A DNA stretch of 64,000 bases from positions 62,001-126,000 of the forward strand of contig LR877151.1 of assembly GCA_903995115.1 (NCBI GenBank), given 5' to 3'. Position numbers and translations under genes: made by a program. The notes under the pieces are model-generated. The model was not told where the DNA came from, ran no database searches, and was given only the letters and a program-made list of their open reading frames with translations. This document shows, in pieces, positions 9,498 to 18,820 of the stretch (positions are counted from its first letter, which is position 1; every line of letters begins with the position of its first letter). Source of the stretch: Angomonas deanei. Taxonomy: Eukaryota > Euglenozoa > Kinetoplastea > Trypanosomatida > Trypanosomatidae.

Positions 9498-9756
9498 GAC
9501 TGCGTGAGAGCATCGGCAGAGGGGAAAAGAAAACAGCAACACGGTAATACACCAGTTCTACAGCCACAGGTATCGTTTTATAATAGGGTAATCCTCCAAT
9601 GAAAAAAAAAAAAATTGCGAAAATAATAATAATAAAAAAATCAACTATAATTGTGGGAATAAAAGGCTTGAAAAGAGTTTTTTAGAAAAAAAAAACAGCA
9701 TTTTGTACAGATATTAAAACTTCAAAGGAAAAAAAAAAAAAAAAAGACTCACACGC

Positions 9757-9772
9757 GATAGGCTCTCCTATC
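9757..9772. other. Perfect 6-bp hairpin in the AT-rich gap
   Basis: GATAGG, loop CTCT, CCTATC. It sits in a short island (about 9746-9810) of balanced composition, flanked by a 17-base A run and a TA repeat. Could be part of a small RNA; a short hairpin alone can occur by chance. Confidence 0.3.
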
Positions 9773-9886
9773 ACGGAGAAATGGAACCAGAATGGCAAAG
9801 CAATCATTACTGTTGCTAACAATTTATATATATATATAAAAAAAAATCGAATTTCTTTTTAGCAAACATTTTACTCGCAAATAGTT

Positions 9887-9985
9887 GTGTTCGCTCCGTC
9901 TCTCGTATACCGTCCTCGTACCAGTGCGCAGTGTTCACTGATAGGGAGACCTCTTATTACGAGGGAGCACGCCAATTCTGTTCCG
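9887..9985. ncRNA. Candidate structured RNA with a three-way junction
   Basis: Within AT-rich surroundings this ~100-base island folds on paper as a closing stem CCTCGTA/TACGAGG (9914-9920 with 9958-9964) that encloses two hairpins: CAGTG/CACTG (9922-9926 with 9936-9940) and AGG-GAGA-CCT (9943-9952), the latter with a GNRA-type loop. I recognise no tRNA, snRNA, 7SL or snoRNA boxes in it, and strand is undetermined. It may be a small RNA gene or a folded part of a UTR. Confidence 0.25.
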
Positions 9986-11049
9986 TATTTAACTCCGAAA
10001 ATGAAAAGAAAAAAAAAAAGGTAGTCTCTCTTGCCTATCATATATATTGAAAAAAAAAAAAATTCTGCTTTTTTTATTTATATTTATATTACTTTTGTGG
10101 GGTTTTTTTCGTTTTACTGTTTTTAGGATTATTTTATCGATTTATTTACTTTTTTTGACTTTTAATTTCATTTATTTTTTTAAAAGGTTTGTCAGAATTC
10201 ACTACACATTTGTCTTTCTTTCACCTCTTTGCGTGGACAAGTACAGAAGTACACATATAGTTATATGTATGTAGGAAGTGAGAAGAAAGTGTAGATATAT
10301 ATATATAATAATAATAATTTAAAAAAAAAAAAGGGGAATGAATAAAAAAAAAGTCATCAGGTACAAAAAGAACAAAAAAGAAAAAAACACAATAAAGAAG
10401 ACCCAATATTACCTTCAGAAAAGAGAAAAATAAGTTTATTCCGGCGGTGTCCGTCACAATAAAAAATGTTAGACTTATTTTTTAAAATCTCTTAGCATAG
10501 TAATAAAGGAGCTCTCAACAAGTATTCTATGAAATGAATACTTATTACGCTAAACTACAAATACAATTCAAAAAAAAAAAAAAAGCAATCATTAGTAAGA
10601 CACTAAAATAGCAATCAAGAACAAACAACAACAATAAAAAAAAGCGAAAACAATCTTCCACCTCATAGTACTCTTTTGACAGTGAAGTTTCACGGATTGT
10701 TCGCATTCTTTTCTTTTTTTTTTTTCCTTTTTAATTATTGTTCTTATTGAATCATGGGTGAAAATATTTTAAATTTTTTTTTATTTTTCTTTTTTTTGTG
10801 TTTATTTATTATTGTTGTGTTCCATTTTTGCACTCCTAATATGGAGATCAATATTTTTTTTTTGTTAGTTTTATTATAATAAATTATCTGCTGTTATGCC
10901 TGTCAGACATCACAAAAAGAATTCCTTTAAACTTCAAAAAAAAAAAAAAAGTGAACATGAAGGGGGATCATAATTAAAATAATTAAAATAATTAAAAAAA
11001 AAAAAACCGGATTGAAGGTACTCCTTTAAAACAAGAAAAAAAAAAAAAA

Positions 11050-11898
11050 TTAGTGGCACGGGGCTGCGGTGGGGGCCGCCGGGGCATTCTGCGCAGAACG
11101 GAGTTTTCGGTTCTGGCGCTGATTGAACGTGCCCTTGTTGTTGCGCTCCGGTCGTCGCTGAACCTTTTGGACTTCAGTGCTCATGGTCTCTTCGATTTCG
11201 TCCAGGTAGGAGAACCACACGCGGCAGCGGAAGGCGTCAAAGGCGGCCCTCTGCAGGCGGCGGAAGTCCACAAAGTCTTTGGTTTCGCGGCAAATGATAA
11301 CCGTGATCTTCTTCTCATCCAGCTGCATCATCACGTCGACCACCTTCCCCAAGCAGCCCACGTCGAGGGCGAGGCTCTGCATACGGGGCAGTGTCTCCGC
11401 CTCCTTGCGGGCGCGGGTCTCGTCCTGCTTCTGGTCCTCAAACGTGGCGGGTCGGATAATCTTCGGGGCACCCTCCGTGTAGGGGGCGGCGCCCTCCACC
11501 ACACCAAGGTCCACGCCACGGTCGCCCTCGACGACGACGCGCTCCTGCGGGTCGAGGCGGAGGGTGGAGGAGAAGATCTTCTTCCCGTACTTGAAGCTGA
11601 TGTAGTAGTGGTGAAGGGGGGTGAGCGTCGTGCTCGAGACCGAGGCGGAGGAGCACTCGGAGACGGCGGGGAGACCACCGCTCTGCAGCGAGGCGCGGCG
11701 GAGGGAGGTGGTGGACCCGGCGCTGTAGCTGATGCTCACTTGGCGGGTGATGGTGTCCGCATCGGCAGGGGTGAACCCAGTGAGGGCGTAGGGGGAGTGG
11801 CGGAACATTCTCGTCGGGGATGTGGTGGGGGTGAGCGAAGGATTGCTAGAGAAGGAAATGTTCAGCGAACAGGGGACAACTTTAGACTTGGAGGTCAT
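11050..11898 (-). CDS. PSP1 C-terminal domain protein
   Basis: Protein of 282 residues with a PSP1 C-terminal domain, found in bacterial YaaT/RicT-like proteins and in many kinetoplastid proteins, where some members associate with mRNA regulation. The Ser/Thr-rich N-terminal ~95 residues look disordered. The domain begins at about residue 96 with HYYISFKYGKKIFSSTL and continues with RVVVEGDRGVDLGVV, the typical pattern of this family, then a helical part with CRVWFSYLDEIEET near 225-240. The tail is basic and Asn/Gln/Ala-rich (RPERNNKGTFNQRQNRK). The ATG at 11896-11898 is the first in frame. Domain call is fairly sure; exact role is unknown. It is preceded in transcription by the sphingolipid synthase gene. 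Confidence 0.8.
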   Translation of the reverse strand: MTSKSKVVPCSLNISFSSNPSLTPTTSPTRMFRHSPYALTGFTPADADTITRQVSISYSAGSTTSLRRASLQSGGLPAVSECSSASVSSTTLTPLHHYYISFKYGKKIFSSTLRLDPQERVVVEGDRGVDLGVVEGAAPYTEGAPKIIRPATFEDQKQDETRARKEAETLPRMQSLALDVGCLGKVVDVMMQLDEKKITVIICRETKDFVDFRRLQRAAFDAFRCRVWFSYLDEIEETMSTEVQKVQRRPERNNKGTFNQRQNRKLRSAQNAPAAPTAAPCH

Positions 11899-12188
11899 TT
11901 AGGAGGTGATCAAATATTTAAAATTAAATAAAAACTTAAAAAAAAAAAAATTAGCTTAATGAAATTAAAAAGATTTAGTATAGTAATTAAAAGAGAAAAA
12001 AATTGTCACTAGGAACCTATGGAAAGACAAAAAACAAGGGGGGAAAAAAGGGGAGCGAAGATAGAATGTAACAAAAAGAAAAGTGTAGAAGCGAATCGAC
12101 GGACTAGGCCGAATACACAAAGACAAGTCAAATCTAGAAGGGGACGATTCTTTTAGTTAAATTGATTAATACTGTTAACGGTTGACTT

Positions 12189-13148
12189 CTAATCCCTCGT
12201 GATCACCACCTCGGTGGACTCCCCTTCCGTCGCCTCCGTGGTCACACTGCTACTGCTCTTCCCAGGGCACGGCCACCACCGGACGAACAGCTGTAGCTGC
12301 CACCGCGCCCCCGTCGGGCTGTGGTGCAGCAGCATGAAGGTCATGAGCGTCCCATGAAACGAAACTAAAATGTCATCCGTGTAGTGCGACCGCGAGGCGA
12401 TGATGCAGTAAAAGCTGATGAGAAGGAGGACGGGTCCGTAGATTCTAAAAAAGAAGCGGTGCACAAACACGCCGTACTCCCACAGGAGGCATGTCGCAAT
12501 GGTCAGAATGATGGTGTGCCCGCTGAACATGAGGTCACCACAGTGGATGGCCCCGCTTCCCAAGGTAACGACGGTGAGAAATATATTCTTCAGTGCGCTG
12601 TCCACCTCTAGTGGGTTCTGACAGTGATTGTCTGTGGCGGGGTAGGTGGTCATGGTAATGCAAAAAGTGCGGTAGAACATCATGCACATGTACACGGTTA
12701 GGAAGCGGATGGCGGCAACCAAGTAGGCGGACTTGAGGGAGAATGGTCGTACACCACTATCAAACACATGGAAGAGCACCTTGTTGAGAAACGGTGAAAC
12801 ATACTTCACCTCAAACGGAACACGCAAGTCGGCACAGCCCCTCTCTTTTCGTTCGAGCAAGAAGACTTTGAAGGTCACAATAATCACCGAGATGTTCAGT
12901 ATGGCAATGACAATATCGGTCCCGGACTCCACGGAGGCCACTTTGGGGAAAAAGTCAAACATGATATCCGGCAGCTGGTCCATGTCGCGTGGCATGCGCG
13001 CATTGGTCACGACAATGCCGGCTGCTAAAAAGGCGGTCGACATAAAAAACAGGATCAGAAACCGCCACAGTTGCGTCCACAGCGGAAGTGGCCGCTTGTA
13101 GGAGGCCACACTGCTCCCCGTGTCGGTCGTCCCGACGCTGCTGCTCAT
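12189..13148 (-). CDS. SLS: Sphingolipid synthase (inositol phosphorylceramide / sphingomyelin synthase family)
   Basis: Golgi membrane enzyme that transfers a phospho-head group (inositol, choline or ethanolamine phosphate, depending on species) to ceramide. The 319-residue length fits. Six hydrophobic segments can be seen, starting with WRFLILFFMSTAFLAAGIVV. The family motifs are present: FYRTFCITMTTYP (about residues 162-174), CGDLMFSGHT (about 204-213) and HYTDD (about 253-257); the two His and the Asp form the catalytic triad in this family, as in sphingomyelin synthases. The C-terminal tail is cytosolic, Ser/Thr/Glu-rich. Head-group specificity cannot be read from the sequence. Start is the first ATG (13146-13148). 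T. brucei has several such genes in tandem; only one is seen here. Confidence 0.9.
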   Translation of the reverse strand: MSSSVGTTDTGSSVASYKRPLPLWTQLWRFLILFFMSTAFLAAGIVVTNARMPRDMDQLPDIMFDFFPKVASVESGTDIVIAILNISVIIVTFKVFLLERKERGCADLRVPFEVKYVSPFLNKVLFHVFDSGVRPFSLKSAYLVAAIRFLTVYMCMMFYRTFCITMTTYPATDNHCQNPLEVDSALKNIFLTVVTLGSGAIHCGDLMFSGHTIILTIATCLLWEYGVFVHRFFFRIYGPVLLLISFYCIIASRSHYTDDILVSFHGTLMTFMLLHHSPTGARWQLQLFVRWWPCPGKSSSSVTTEATEGESTEVVITRD

Positions 13149-13632
13149 TCGCTGAAGGGAGGTTACCGGCGAATCGGCTGATTTGGATTTCCGTTGACGT
13201 ACTTCGTCCCCACGGTAGGTACTAAAGGAGGTGGTAGGGGAGAAGAGGATGGGGGAAGTTTCTTCGTCCCTGGTGGGTACGCTAGACTTGGACGACAGTT
13301 TATGACTGCGCTGTGGCGATAGAAGGCTATGTTACGTTGCTGCTGTCTCGTTCGTTGAGAAGACACCTCGCAGGCAAATAGCAGTATTTAGATAATAATA
13401 ATACTCAAGCTTTTCCCGCGACTCTACTGCGTAATCCAAAGAGCAGTGTACAAGAACAGAAGAAAGAGGAGGGAAAGGGGGAAATCAAACAGAGCACCTT
13501 TTTTCAAAAAGCAAGGAAAGTGAAATCATTCCAACACATAAAACACAAGTACAAATTATGTGGTTCTGTGATAGAAAAGATCATCAAACATTATTTGGCA
13601 GAATCGGAGATAGCGCTCGGAACGGGACGGAC
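13149..13632. other. Intergenic region upstream of the sphingolipid synthase
   Basis: About 480 bases. Nearest the synthase (13149-13370) the minus strand is rich in C and T stretches, which can act as polypyrimidine tracts. An open frame of 67 codons here has no ATG start. The distal part is the 3' UTR of the neighbouring gene. No other feature recognised. Confidence 0.45.
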
Positions 13633-14556
13633 TCACTTATCGACAGGGCACTTTAACTTTTCACTGAGCGCCTCCGCAAACGCGGAGGCGGTGTCGGCTG
13701 TCCTGTTTCGTACGGCGGAAGGAAGGACACCAAAGTTCCCGCACCACAAGTCCCGGTCGACGCCTTGGGTTAGCGATCCACGACGCAGGCCGAGGAATCC
13801 ACTCGATGCATCATTCGACATTTTGAGCAGAAATAGAGTGGAGCCGGCCACGTCCGCCAGCGGTACCGTATCCCCCTCTGGCAACCCCTTCTCCTCCAAT
13901 GAGTGAATGTACGTCGTGTACAGTTGAAGCATGTCGTTGGGGTCCGCCCGCACATTCGCCGCAATCTGCCGCGCATTCTTCTTGTTGGTCGCCGCGAGGA
14001 GACACAGCGCACGAACACTGACGTCAAATGGGATGACCCCATTCTTCATCTTCTCCCACAACTCCTTACACAAAACAGGGGACTCGAAATCCTTCTTGTT
14101 GACCTGCGTCACACTAGAGGACCCGTCTTCCTCCTTCAAATAGTACTTGCTGTTGATGGACGCCCACGAGTGAAAGACATCGGCAATGTAAAAGTACGGA
14201 ATGTCCTCCGTGGCGTGCTCCTCCAGATAACAAATCTGCTCCGACACGTCGCACTCCCGCAGTACTTCGTCAAATGTCACACGCTCCGACATTTCCATCT
14301 CTGAGTAGCCTTTTTCCATCGAGGCTATCATGGAGTTCAGCACCCGCTCCGGGTAGCCGTACTGCTCCGAGACGGAGGCGGGCAGAATGCTCTGAACACC
14401 GCGAATGGTCTTCAGGTTTAACAAACTAATCTTTCGCCTGCTGTCGTCGGAGAGGAGCTGGCTATCTGCCGCCTGATAGATACCCCAGCCGGCAGCAAAC
14501 CCGGTGAGGGGCAACAAAACATTCTGTGTTATTTTAGAAGAAAAAAACTTGCTCAT
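13633..14556 (-). CDS. Hypothetical protein with an N-terminal hydrophobic segment, 307 aa
   Basis: Not recognised. The N-terminus MSKFFSSKITQNVLLPLTGF is basic and Ser-rich and runs into a moderately hydrophobic stretch (residues 13-30), which could be a mitochondrial targeting/anchor sequence or a signal anchor. The rest is soluble and helical, with an acidic part (EVLRECDVSEQICYLEEHATED) and an Ala-rich helical part (VRALCLLAATNKKNARQIAANVR). The order suggests a small peripheral or anchored organellar protein. The ATG at 14554-14556 is preceded by a 15-base A run on the plus strand (14581-14595), giving a short leader. Its neighbour is a peroxin-like gene; no functional link can be inferred. 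Confidence 0.65.
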   Translation of the reverse strand: MSKFFSSKITQNVLLPLTGFAAGWGIYQAADSQLLSDDSRRKISLLNLKTIRGVQSILPASVSEQYGYPERVLNSMIASMEKGYSEMEMSERVTFDEVLRECDVSEQICYLEEHATEDIPYFYIADVFHSWASINSKYYLKEEDGSSSVTQVNKKDFESPVLCKELWEKMKNGVIPFDVSVRALCLLAATNKKNARQIAANVRADPNDMLQLYTTYIHSLEEKGLPEGDTVPLADVAGSTLFLLKMSNDASSGFLGLRRGSLTQGVDRDLWCGNFGVLPSAVRNRTADTASAFAEALSEKLKCPVDK

Positions 14557-14753
14557 GGTGGTTGGATTAATCGGGTACTAAAAAAAAAAAAAAAAGGTAT
14601 ACAGAAAGTGAGAATAAAATAAAGTGTACAAACGCAGTTTCTTTGCTTCTCCTCCAATCACAACAGCACAATATGAAACACAACAAACGAAATTTGAGAG
14701 TGGAATTAACCATTAAAATACGCGATACGTGGGTACATCACCACAGGCCGTCA

Positions 14754-15485
14754 TTACAAAAGCTGAGGTGTGGGTTTCTTCGACAGCAACGTCGTAATCC
14801 GCTTTGACATGAAATAAGCCAAAACTAGAAGCAACGTGTGACGAATAACACTGATAATAATCTTACGCAACAGGGAGGGCTGCTTCGACTTGGAGTGCAG
14901 TCGGGCGTGGCGTTTTCGCTGCTTGATCTCCTCCCGGTCGATAGGGACATTTTCCAAATCCTTTTTAAACTGCACACAGCGACGACGATAGTGTTCCTCC
15001 TGCACCATCCCCTCCTCCTCCACCTGCGCCAGTCTCTGGTTAAGGCCAACGTAGTTGCCGACGAACTGCACCACGCTGCCCAGCGTCCCCTGCACTACCT
15101 GGGAGAGCATGCCCCACAGCTGCACCATGCTGCTAATCATAAACATCATCATCTGCCCTCGCTGTGCCTCCGGGGTCATACCGTACATGCCCATCCCCAT
15201 CCCCATGCCCATACCATAGCCCATCCCCAAGCCGCCATACCCCATACCCATTCCACCGTAGCCCATGCCGCCATAGCCCATGCCGCCGTAGCCCATGCCA
15301 CCGTAACTATCGTACCCACCGTACCCGCCCATCGTGTTGCCGTATGGGTTGGCGGCATTCAGCTGATTGGCGTTGGTAGCAGTGGTCCCTTGGGCAGAGG
15401 CGTCGGCGGGCACAAGGGCCCCCGCGGTGCTGGCGGTGGGAGCGACGGCCGGCTCGACTGGATTGGATGGAGCCACTTCACTCAT
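14754..15485 (-). CDS. PEX13-like glycosomal membrane peroxin (YG-repeat, no SH3)
   Basis: 243 residues with an Ala/Thr-rich N-terminus, a Tyr-Gly/Met-Gly repeat block (about residues 47-102, units of MGYGG turning into MGMG), a helical, mildly hydrophobic part (MMMFMISSMVQLWGMLSQVV), a basic stretch with KQRKRHARLHSKSK, and a C-terminal membrane segment (IIISVIRHTLLLVLAYFM). YG-rich N-termini followed by a membrane region are typical of kinetoplastid PEX13 proteins, which form part of the docking complex for matrix-protein import into glycosomes. Two exist in trypanosomes; the absence of a C-terminal SH3 domain here points to the smaller PEX13.2 type. The repeat block could mislead, so the name is tentative. 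Start at ATG 15483-15485. Confidence 0.55.
   Translation of the reverse strand: MSEVAPSNPVEPAVAPTASTAGALVPADASAQGTTATNANQLNAANPYGNTMGGYGGYDSYGGMGYGGMGYGGMGYGGMGMGYGGLGMGYGMGMGMGMGMYGMTPEAQRGQMMMFMISSMVQLWGMLSQVVQGTLGSVVQFVGNYVGLNQRLAQVEEEGMVQEEHYRRRCVQFKKDLENVPIDREEIKQRKRHARLHSKSKQPSLLRKIIISVIRHTLLLVLAYFMSKRITTLLSKKPTPQLL
15180..15345. repeat. In-frame MGYGG/MG codon repeat of the PEX13-like gene
   Basis: Tandem 15-base units (minus strand ATGGGCTACGGCGG type) repeated about four times with small changes, then degenerating to a run of ATGGG codons. Such repeats are prone to slippage and length change between strains. Confidence 0.7.
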
Positions 15486-15857
15486 TCGTTACCTATGAAA
15501 TAAACCTGTAATAATAATAAAAAAAAAAAAAAAAAAGAAATTGAACTACTTAACGGAGAGCGCGAACATGCATGCACAGAGAGAAACGAAATATCGGAAC
15601 CCGTTTGGGTAAAGTAGCATCTATTGTGGGAAGACGCAGCTCTCCTAGGGCAACCTTTTTTTTTTTTCCAAATGGTTATTACTGGGTTCACCGTGGATTG
15701 CCCGCGTTATTATTATTACGGTTTTTTTTATTATTATTATAATTATTTTCATTTTATTTTACTTTTGGATGCACACGCCCAGTAGCAATTCGCAAAATAA
15801 GATAATTAAGTGGAAAAAAAAAAAAAAACATCATTAACCATAAAACATGTACTATTT
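15486..15857. other. Intergenic region between the His-rich and PEX13-like genes
   Basis: Contains an 18-base A run (15519-15536) close to the PEX13-like start that can act as its polypyrimidine tract, a T run at 15658-15668, TTATTATTA repeats (15703-15740) and another A run near 15813-15828. No gene seen. Confidence 0.5.
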
Positions 15858-17645
15858 CTAGTAGTGGCGTTGCCCTCCGCGACCCCTGCTCGTCGTACCC
15901 CGACCACCACTGTTTCTCCTACCACTTCCGTTACTATTGCTATTGTGCTGGTACGAACGCCTACTGTCGTACCCATCCTTTCCCGTGGCGTGTTCCCTAG
16001 AATCGTCGTTCTCCTCCTCTACGTGACGGTTGTGGGGCGGTCTGCCGCCTCTCCTACCACCCTCGTTGTATCTATAATTACCAGACGAACTGTGGTGGTG
16101 GTGATGGTGGCCGCCGGACCCCATCTGCTGCGTACGAGGCTGCGGTACGGTCACTGGGGAGCCAATCGAGCCGGACTTTCGCCTACTGTCCTCCAGCGAA
16201 TCACTACTGATATAGTTCTTGCGTAAAAAGCCCTGAAGATCCTTTTCCGCCTGCAGCGCCGACACCTCGCCATTGTCCCTCTTTACCGTCCACCCATCCT
16301 CCGCGGACCCGTCAATCGAACTAGGGGGTTTCTGCGGCGGGGAGGTCGGGGTAGGCCTGGCATTGAACTGGTGTTGGTGCTGGTGCTGGTGCTGGTGTTG
16401 GTGGTGGTGGTGCGCGTGGTTCAATAAGTGGTGGTGGTGGACGGGACCTAACATGGACTTGAGGGTCGGCCGAACAGCGGGCGGCACACTGCCACCGGCG
16501 GCTGGGGCGCTCGGGAAGGCGCCCTGCCCCTGACCCGGCTGGACGGGGGAGCGCTGCACCGGTGGTGACGCCTGATGCGGGGGAGGGGGGGTGCGCTGGG
16601 GGAGCGCTCCTTGGTGGCTGAAGTGGTGGTGGTGGCGGGGGGCCGGGGCGGCGTGGTTCATGTGATGATGAAGATGATGGTGGTGGTGCTGCAGACCAGC
16701 TGACGGTGGGGGAGGCGTCGTGTGCGGGACAGACTTGGGGTAGGACACCTCGGGCGGCATCTCCTGGTACTCTTGCGGCCTCTGCAGAGGTGGCCGCGGC
16801 TGGCCCGGCGGGGGTCCGTACGGTGTGGTGTTGGGGGGACGACTGTCTCCACGGCCTCTCCACGCTGGGGGGTCGTAGGTGTAGCGGTTCTCCCCACGGG
16901 GCGGGTAGTTGTGCTCGAGAGGGGCGTCAGAGGGGTAACGACCCTCGCCGCGAGGGGGGTAGCCTCCCGCAGGGCCGGCGGCATTGGGCGTCCGCTCCCG
17001 GTAGGTGGGTGGGGTCGCGCGAGGGTCCGCGTGTGCGCCACCGCGCTGCCCATAACGCGCGTTCTCGCCATGACCGCTCCTATACTCGGCAATGGGGATC
17101 GTGCGGCGCTCCTGTGCGCGAGTCTGTCGGTACCACGCCATGGTGGCCTCCTTCTCCATCCGCTCTAGCATATCCCCGCTGACGAGGCACAAAAAGCAAT
17201 AGACGGGTTCCGCTTGTGTGACAATGTAGTCTGTTAAGAACACACGCTTTGCAGGTTCGTGGTCTTGAAAAATCTTTAACAAGTTGGACCGCATCTGTGC
17301 ATAGAAAATTTCACTTCCGTATTCTCGCACGATGGTGGTCACCACGTCGTCGGGGTACATTGAAAAGTAAATATACAATTCTTCTAATGAACGGCCTACG
17401 AGTCCTCTGCGGTACAGCATCGTCTCCAATCCTTCCGAAACGAGATCAAAATGTTCCTTCAGCTGCTCAATTTCCTTCTTGCGTGTTTCGTACTCCGACT
17501 CCACTACGCCTTCCTTGGTCTGATCCGCATTGTCGGTCGCCACTGGATCCTGCGCCTCCTCGCTGTCTACCACTGCTTCATTGCCTACTTCTTCTTCCTG
17601 CGGTTCGCTGACGGGCACACTTTCCTGCTCCGGCTGATCAGACAT
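15858..17645 (-). CDS. His/Pro/Gln-rich RGG protein, probably RNA-associated, 595 aa
   Basis: Not assigned to a known gene. The N-terminus is acidic (about 1-50). Residues ~50-180 form the only ordered part, with EYETRKKEIEQLKEHFDLV, SLEELYIYFSMYPDDVVTT and LTDYIVTQAEPVYCFLCLVS. The remaining 400 residues are low-complexity: Arg/Pro/Gly/Tyr-rich (YPPRGE repeats), then His clusters of up to six with Pro/Gln, including a (His-Gln)n run near residue 415-425, and an end rich in Gly, Arg and Asn (SRGRGGQRHY). RGG-type tails and such prion-like composition are common in RNA-binding and granule proteins, so a role in mRNP assembly is a reasonable guess. The short-period CAC/CAG repeats are visible at 16370-16440. 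Confidence 0.7.
   Translation of the reverse strand: MSDQPEQESVPVSEPQEEEVGNEAVVDSEEAQDPVATDNADQTKEGVVESEYETRKKEIEQLKEHFDLVSEGLETMLYRRGLVGRSLEELYIYFSMYPDDVVTTIVREYGSEIFYAQMRSNLLKIFQDHEPAKRVFLTDYIVTQAEPVYCFLCLVSGDMLERMEKEATMAWYRQTRAQERRTIPIAEYRSGHGENARYGQRGGAHADPRATPPTYRERTPNAAGPAGGYPPRGEGRYPSDAPLEHNYPPRGENRYTYDPPAWRGRGDSRPPNTTPYGPPPGQPRPPLQRPQEYQEMPPEVSYPKSVPHTTPPPPSAGLQHHHHHLHHHMNHAAPAPRHHHHFSHQGALPQRTPPPPHQASPPVQRSPVQPGQGQGAFPSAPAAGGSVPPAVRPTLKSMLGPVHHHHLLNHAHHHHQHQHQHQHQHQFNARPTPTSPPQKPPSSIDGSAEDGWTVKRDNGEVSALQAEKDLQGFLRKNYISSDSLEDSRRKSGSIGSPVTVPQPRTQQMGSGGHHHHHHSSSGNYRYNEGGRRGGRPPHNRHVEEENDDSREHATGKDGYDSRRSYQHNSNSNGSGRRNSGGRGTTSRGRGGQRHY
16370..16440. repeat. CAC/CAG codon microsatellite coding (HQ)n and His runs
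   Basis: On the plus strand TGGTGC/TGGTGG units repeat; on the coding strand they give alternating His and Gln followed by His clusters. In frame, so length change by units of six would keep the protein open. Confidence 0.7.
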
Positions 17646-17940
17646 CTACACTCGTTTCAAAAAAAAAAAAAATAGATAAAATAAAAACTAAAGATCCTCT
17701 ACGGTGAAAAAGAGAAAGAGACAACAGAATAGGAAACGTACATCAAGCTCGTCACCCAATCATCGACCATTACAAAACTAAACGCAGTACCACCACAAAA
17801 AAAAAAAAAAAATGAGGGATTGATATTAATATAATCGTTAAGAAAGTGAAACAGAAACATTGGGCCCATCGTATATAAAAATTTACTTGTTACATTACTT
17901 TTATTATTTTTTAACTCTCACTTGGCGAGCCGTACGGTCA

Positions 17941-18543
17941 TTACCAAGTCTTGTTGGAAATCTCACCCTTCATCACCACTTTCCCTCCAGCGTTTGCCTT
18001 TTCATTCTTGGTCTCCACAGGGGCACTCACCTTCTGACGGGCAGCGCTGCCGCCGTTGTTGTTGCGGAAGAAAACCTGAAGCAGACGCTCCACCACCTCG
18101 TTCGAGTCCGCCGCCTTTTCTTCCTTCTGGTGCGCCTCTTGTTTAGGCTTGGGCTCCGGCTTCTCCACCACCTTGAACCCCAACTCACGGTCAAGCATTT
18201 TCTGGCGCTCCGTCCTTTCCTTGATGACCACCTGCGTCCGCTTCGACTCCACGCGGGCCTCCTGGCGACGGCGTATCTGATCCCAGGTGCGGGGGCGGAT
18301 GTCATCGGTGTCGGTGCCCATGCCCTGGGGGCCACGGGCCAGCTCCTGCTGGAGGAGCGCCTCTTCCTCCTCATCGAGCTCGTCCTCCTTCTGCTTCTTG
18401 GCTTTGGACTTTTTGTTCTTTGGCTTCTTGGGGGCGACGTCTTCTAGGGTGCTGACATCGTTTCCACTCACATTGTTGAAAATGAAAAACATGACAACGG
18501 CAGCAATTAACGCGGCTGCGATCGCGATCAAGTAGTCCATCAT
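17941..18543 (-). CDS. Membrane-anchored, highly charged protein of unknown function, 200 aa
   Basis: The start is the ATG at 18541-18543 (protein MMDYLIAIAAALIAAVVMFF); an upstream extension of the frame has only a TTG. One N-terminal membrane segment (about residues 4-24) is followed by a long soluble tail: a Lys-rich patch (PKKPKNKKSKAKKQKED), an acidic patch (ELDEEEEALL), then a predicted coiled coil (WDQIRRRQEARVESKRTQVV through ERTERQKMLDRELGFKV) and a polar Asn/Lys end. With no cleavable signal, it is probably anchored with the tail in the cytosol, for example on ER. The layout recalls DDRGK1-type proteins, but I see no winged-helix or DDRGK motif. Function unknown. Confidence 0.65.
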   Translation of the reverse strand: MMDYLIAIAAALIAAVVMFFIFNNVSGNDVSTLEDVAPKKPKNKKSKAKKQKEDELDEEEEALLQQELARGPQGMGTDTDDIRPRTWDQIRRRQEARVESKRTQVVIKERTERQKMLDRELGFKVVEKPEPKPKQEAHQKEEKAADSNEVVERLLQVFFRNNNGGSAARQKVSAPVETKNEKANAGGKVVMKGEISNKTW

Positions 18544-18820
18544 TTTTATTTTTTGTTTGCAATTTGTTATAGCGATTATTTTCTGTAGAATAGGGGGGAG
18601 TAGGGCAGACAAGGGTTCATAGTCAAGGAGTTAATGGGGTGGGTGTTATTCACGAACTACGCATTGGAGGGCTTTTTTTTTTTTTTTTTTTTGAGTGTAC
18701 ATTACTTAAAAACAGCCTCCTACATGTCTAGAAGATGGTGTCCAAAAAAAAAAAAAAGGATTAAATTATAAACAGTTAGTTTGATAAGAACGAAAAATGA
18801 AATCTAGACCCTCACGGGAG

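Larger units (their letters stand above)
9420..11049. other. Long AT-rich intergenic gap of 1.6 kb
   Basis: The longest stretch without a gene in the window. It consists mainly of A and T runs, (TA)n near 9826-9840, and ATTAAAATA-type short repeats near 10970-11000. Small open frames on both strands are low-complexity translations of these runs and lack support. Two islands of more balanced composition stand out: a perfect hairpin at 9757-9772 and a possible multi-stem RNA at 9887-9985 (separate entries). The gap must hold the PSP1 gene's 3' UTR and the SFT2 splice signal, but is several times longer than its neighbours. Confidence 0.6.

Noticed and set aside
9887-9985. tRNA gene in the structured island
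   Set aside because: No A-box/B-box pattern and no 7-bp acceptor with a 5-bp T arm could be placed; only a three-way junction fits.
10047-10457. Phe/Leu/Lys-rich open frames on both strands in the AT-rich gap
   Set aside because: They translate A and T runs only; a real membrane protein would show more varied composition and a defined start context.
11053-11931. Plus-strand open frame of 292 codons across the PSP1-domain gene
   Set aside because: Same cause: antisense shadow of a biased coding sequence, Gly/Ala/Leu/Val-rich without domains.
13163-13366. Short minus-strand frame directly upstream of the sphingolipid synthase
   Set aside because: It begins with GTG, not ATG, has low-complexity Pro/Ser content and fits leader sequence; it is not supported as an upstream ORF.
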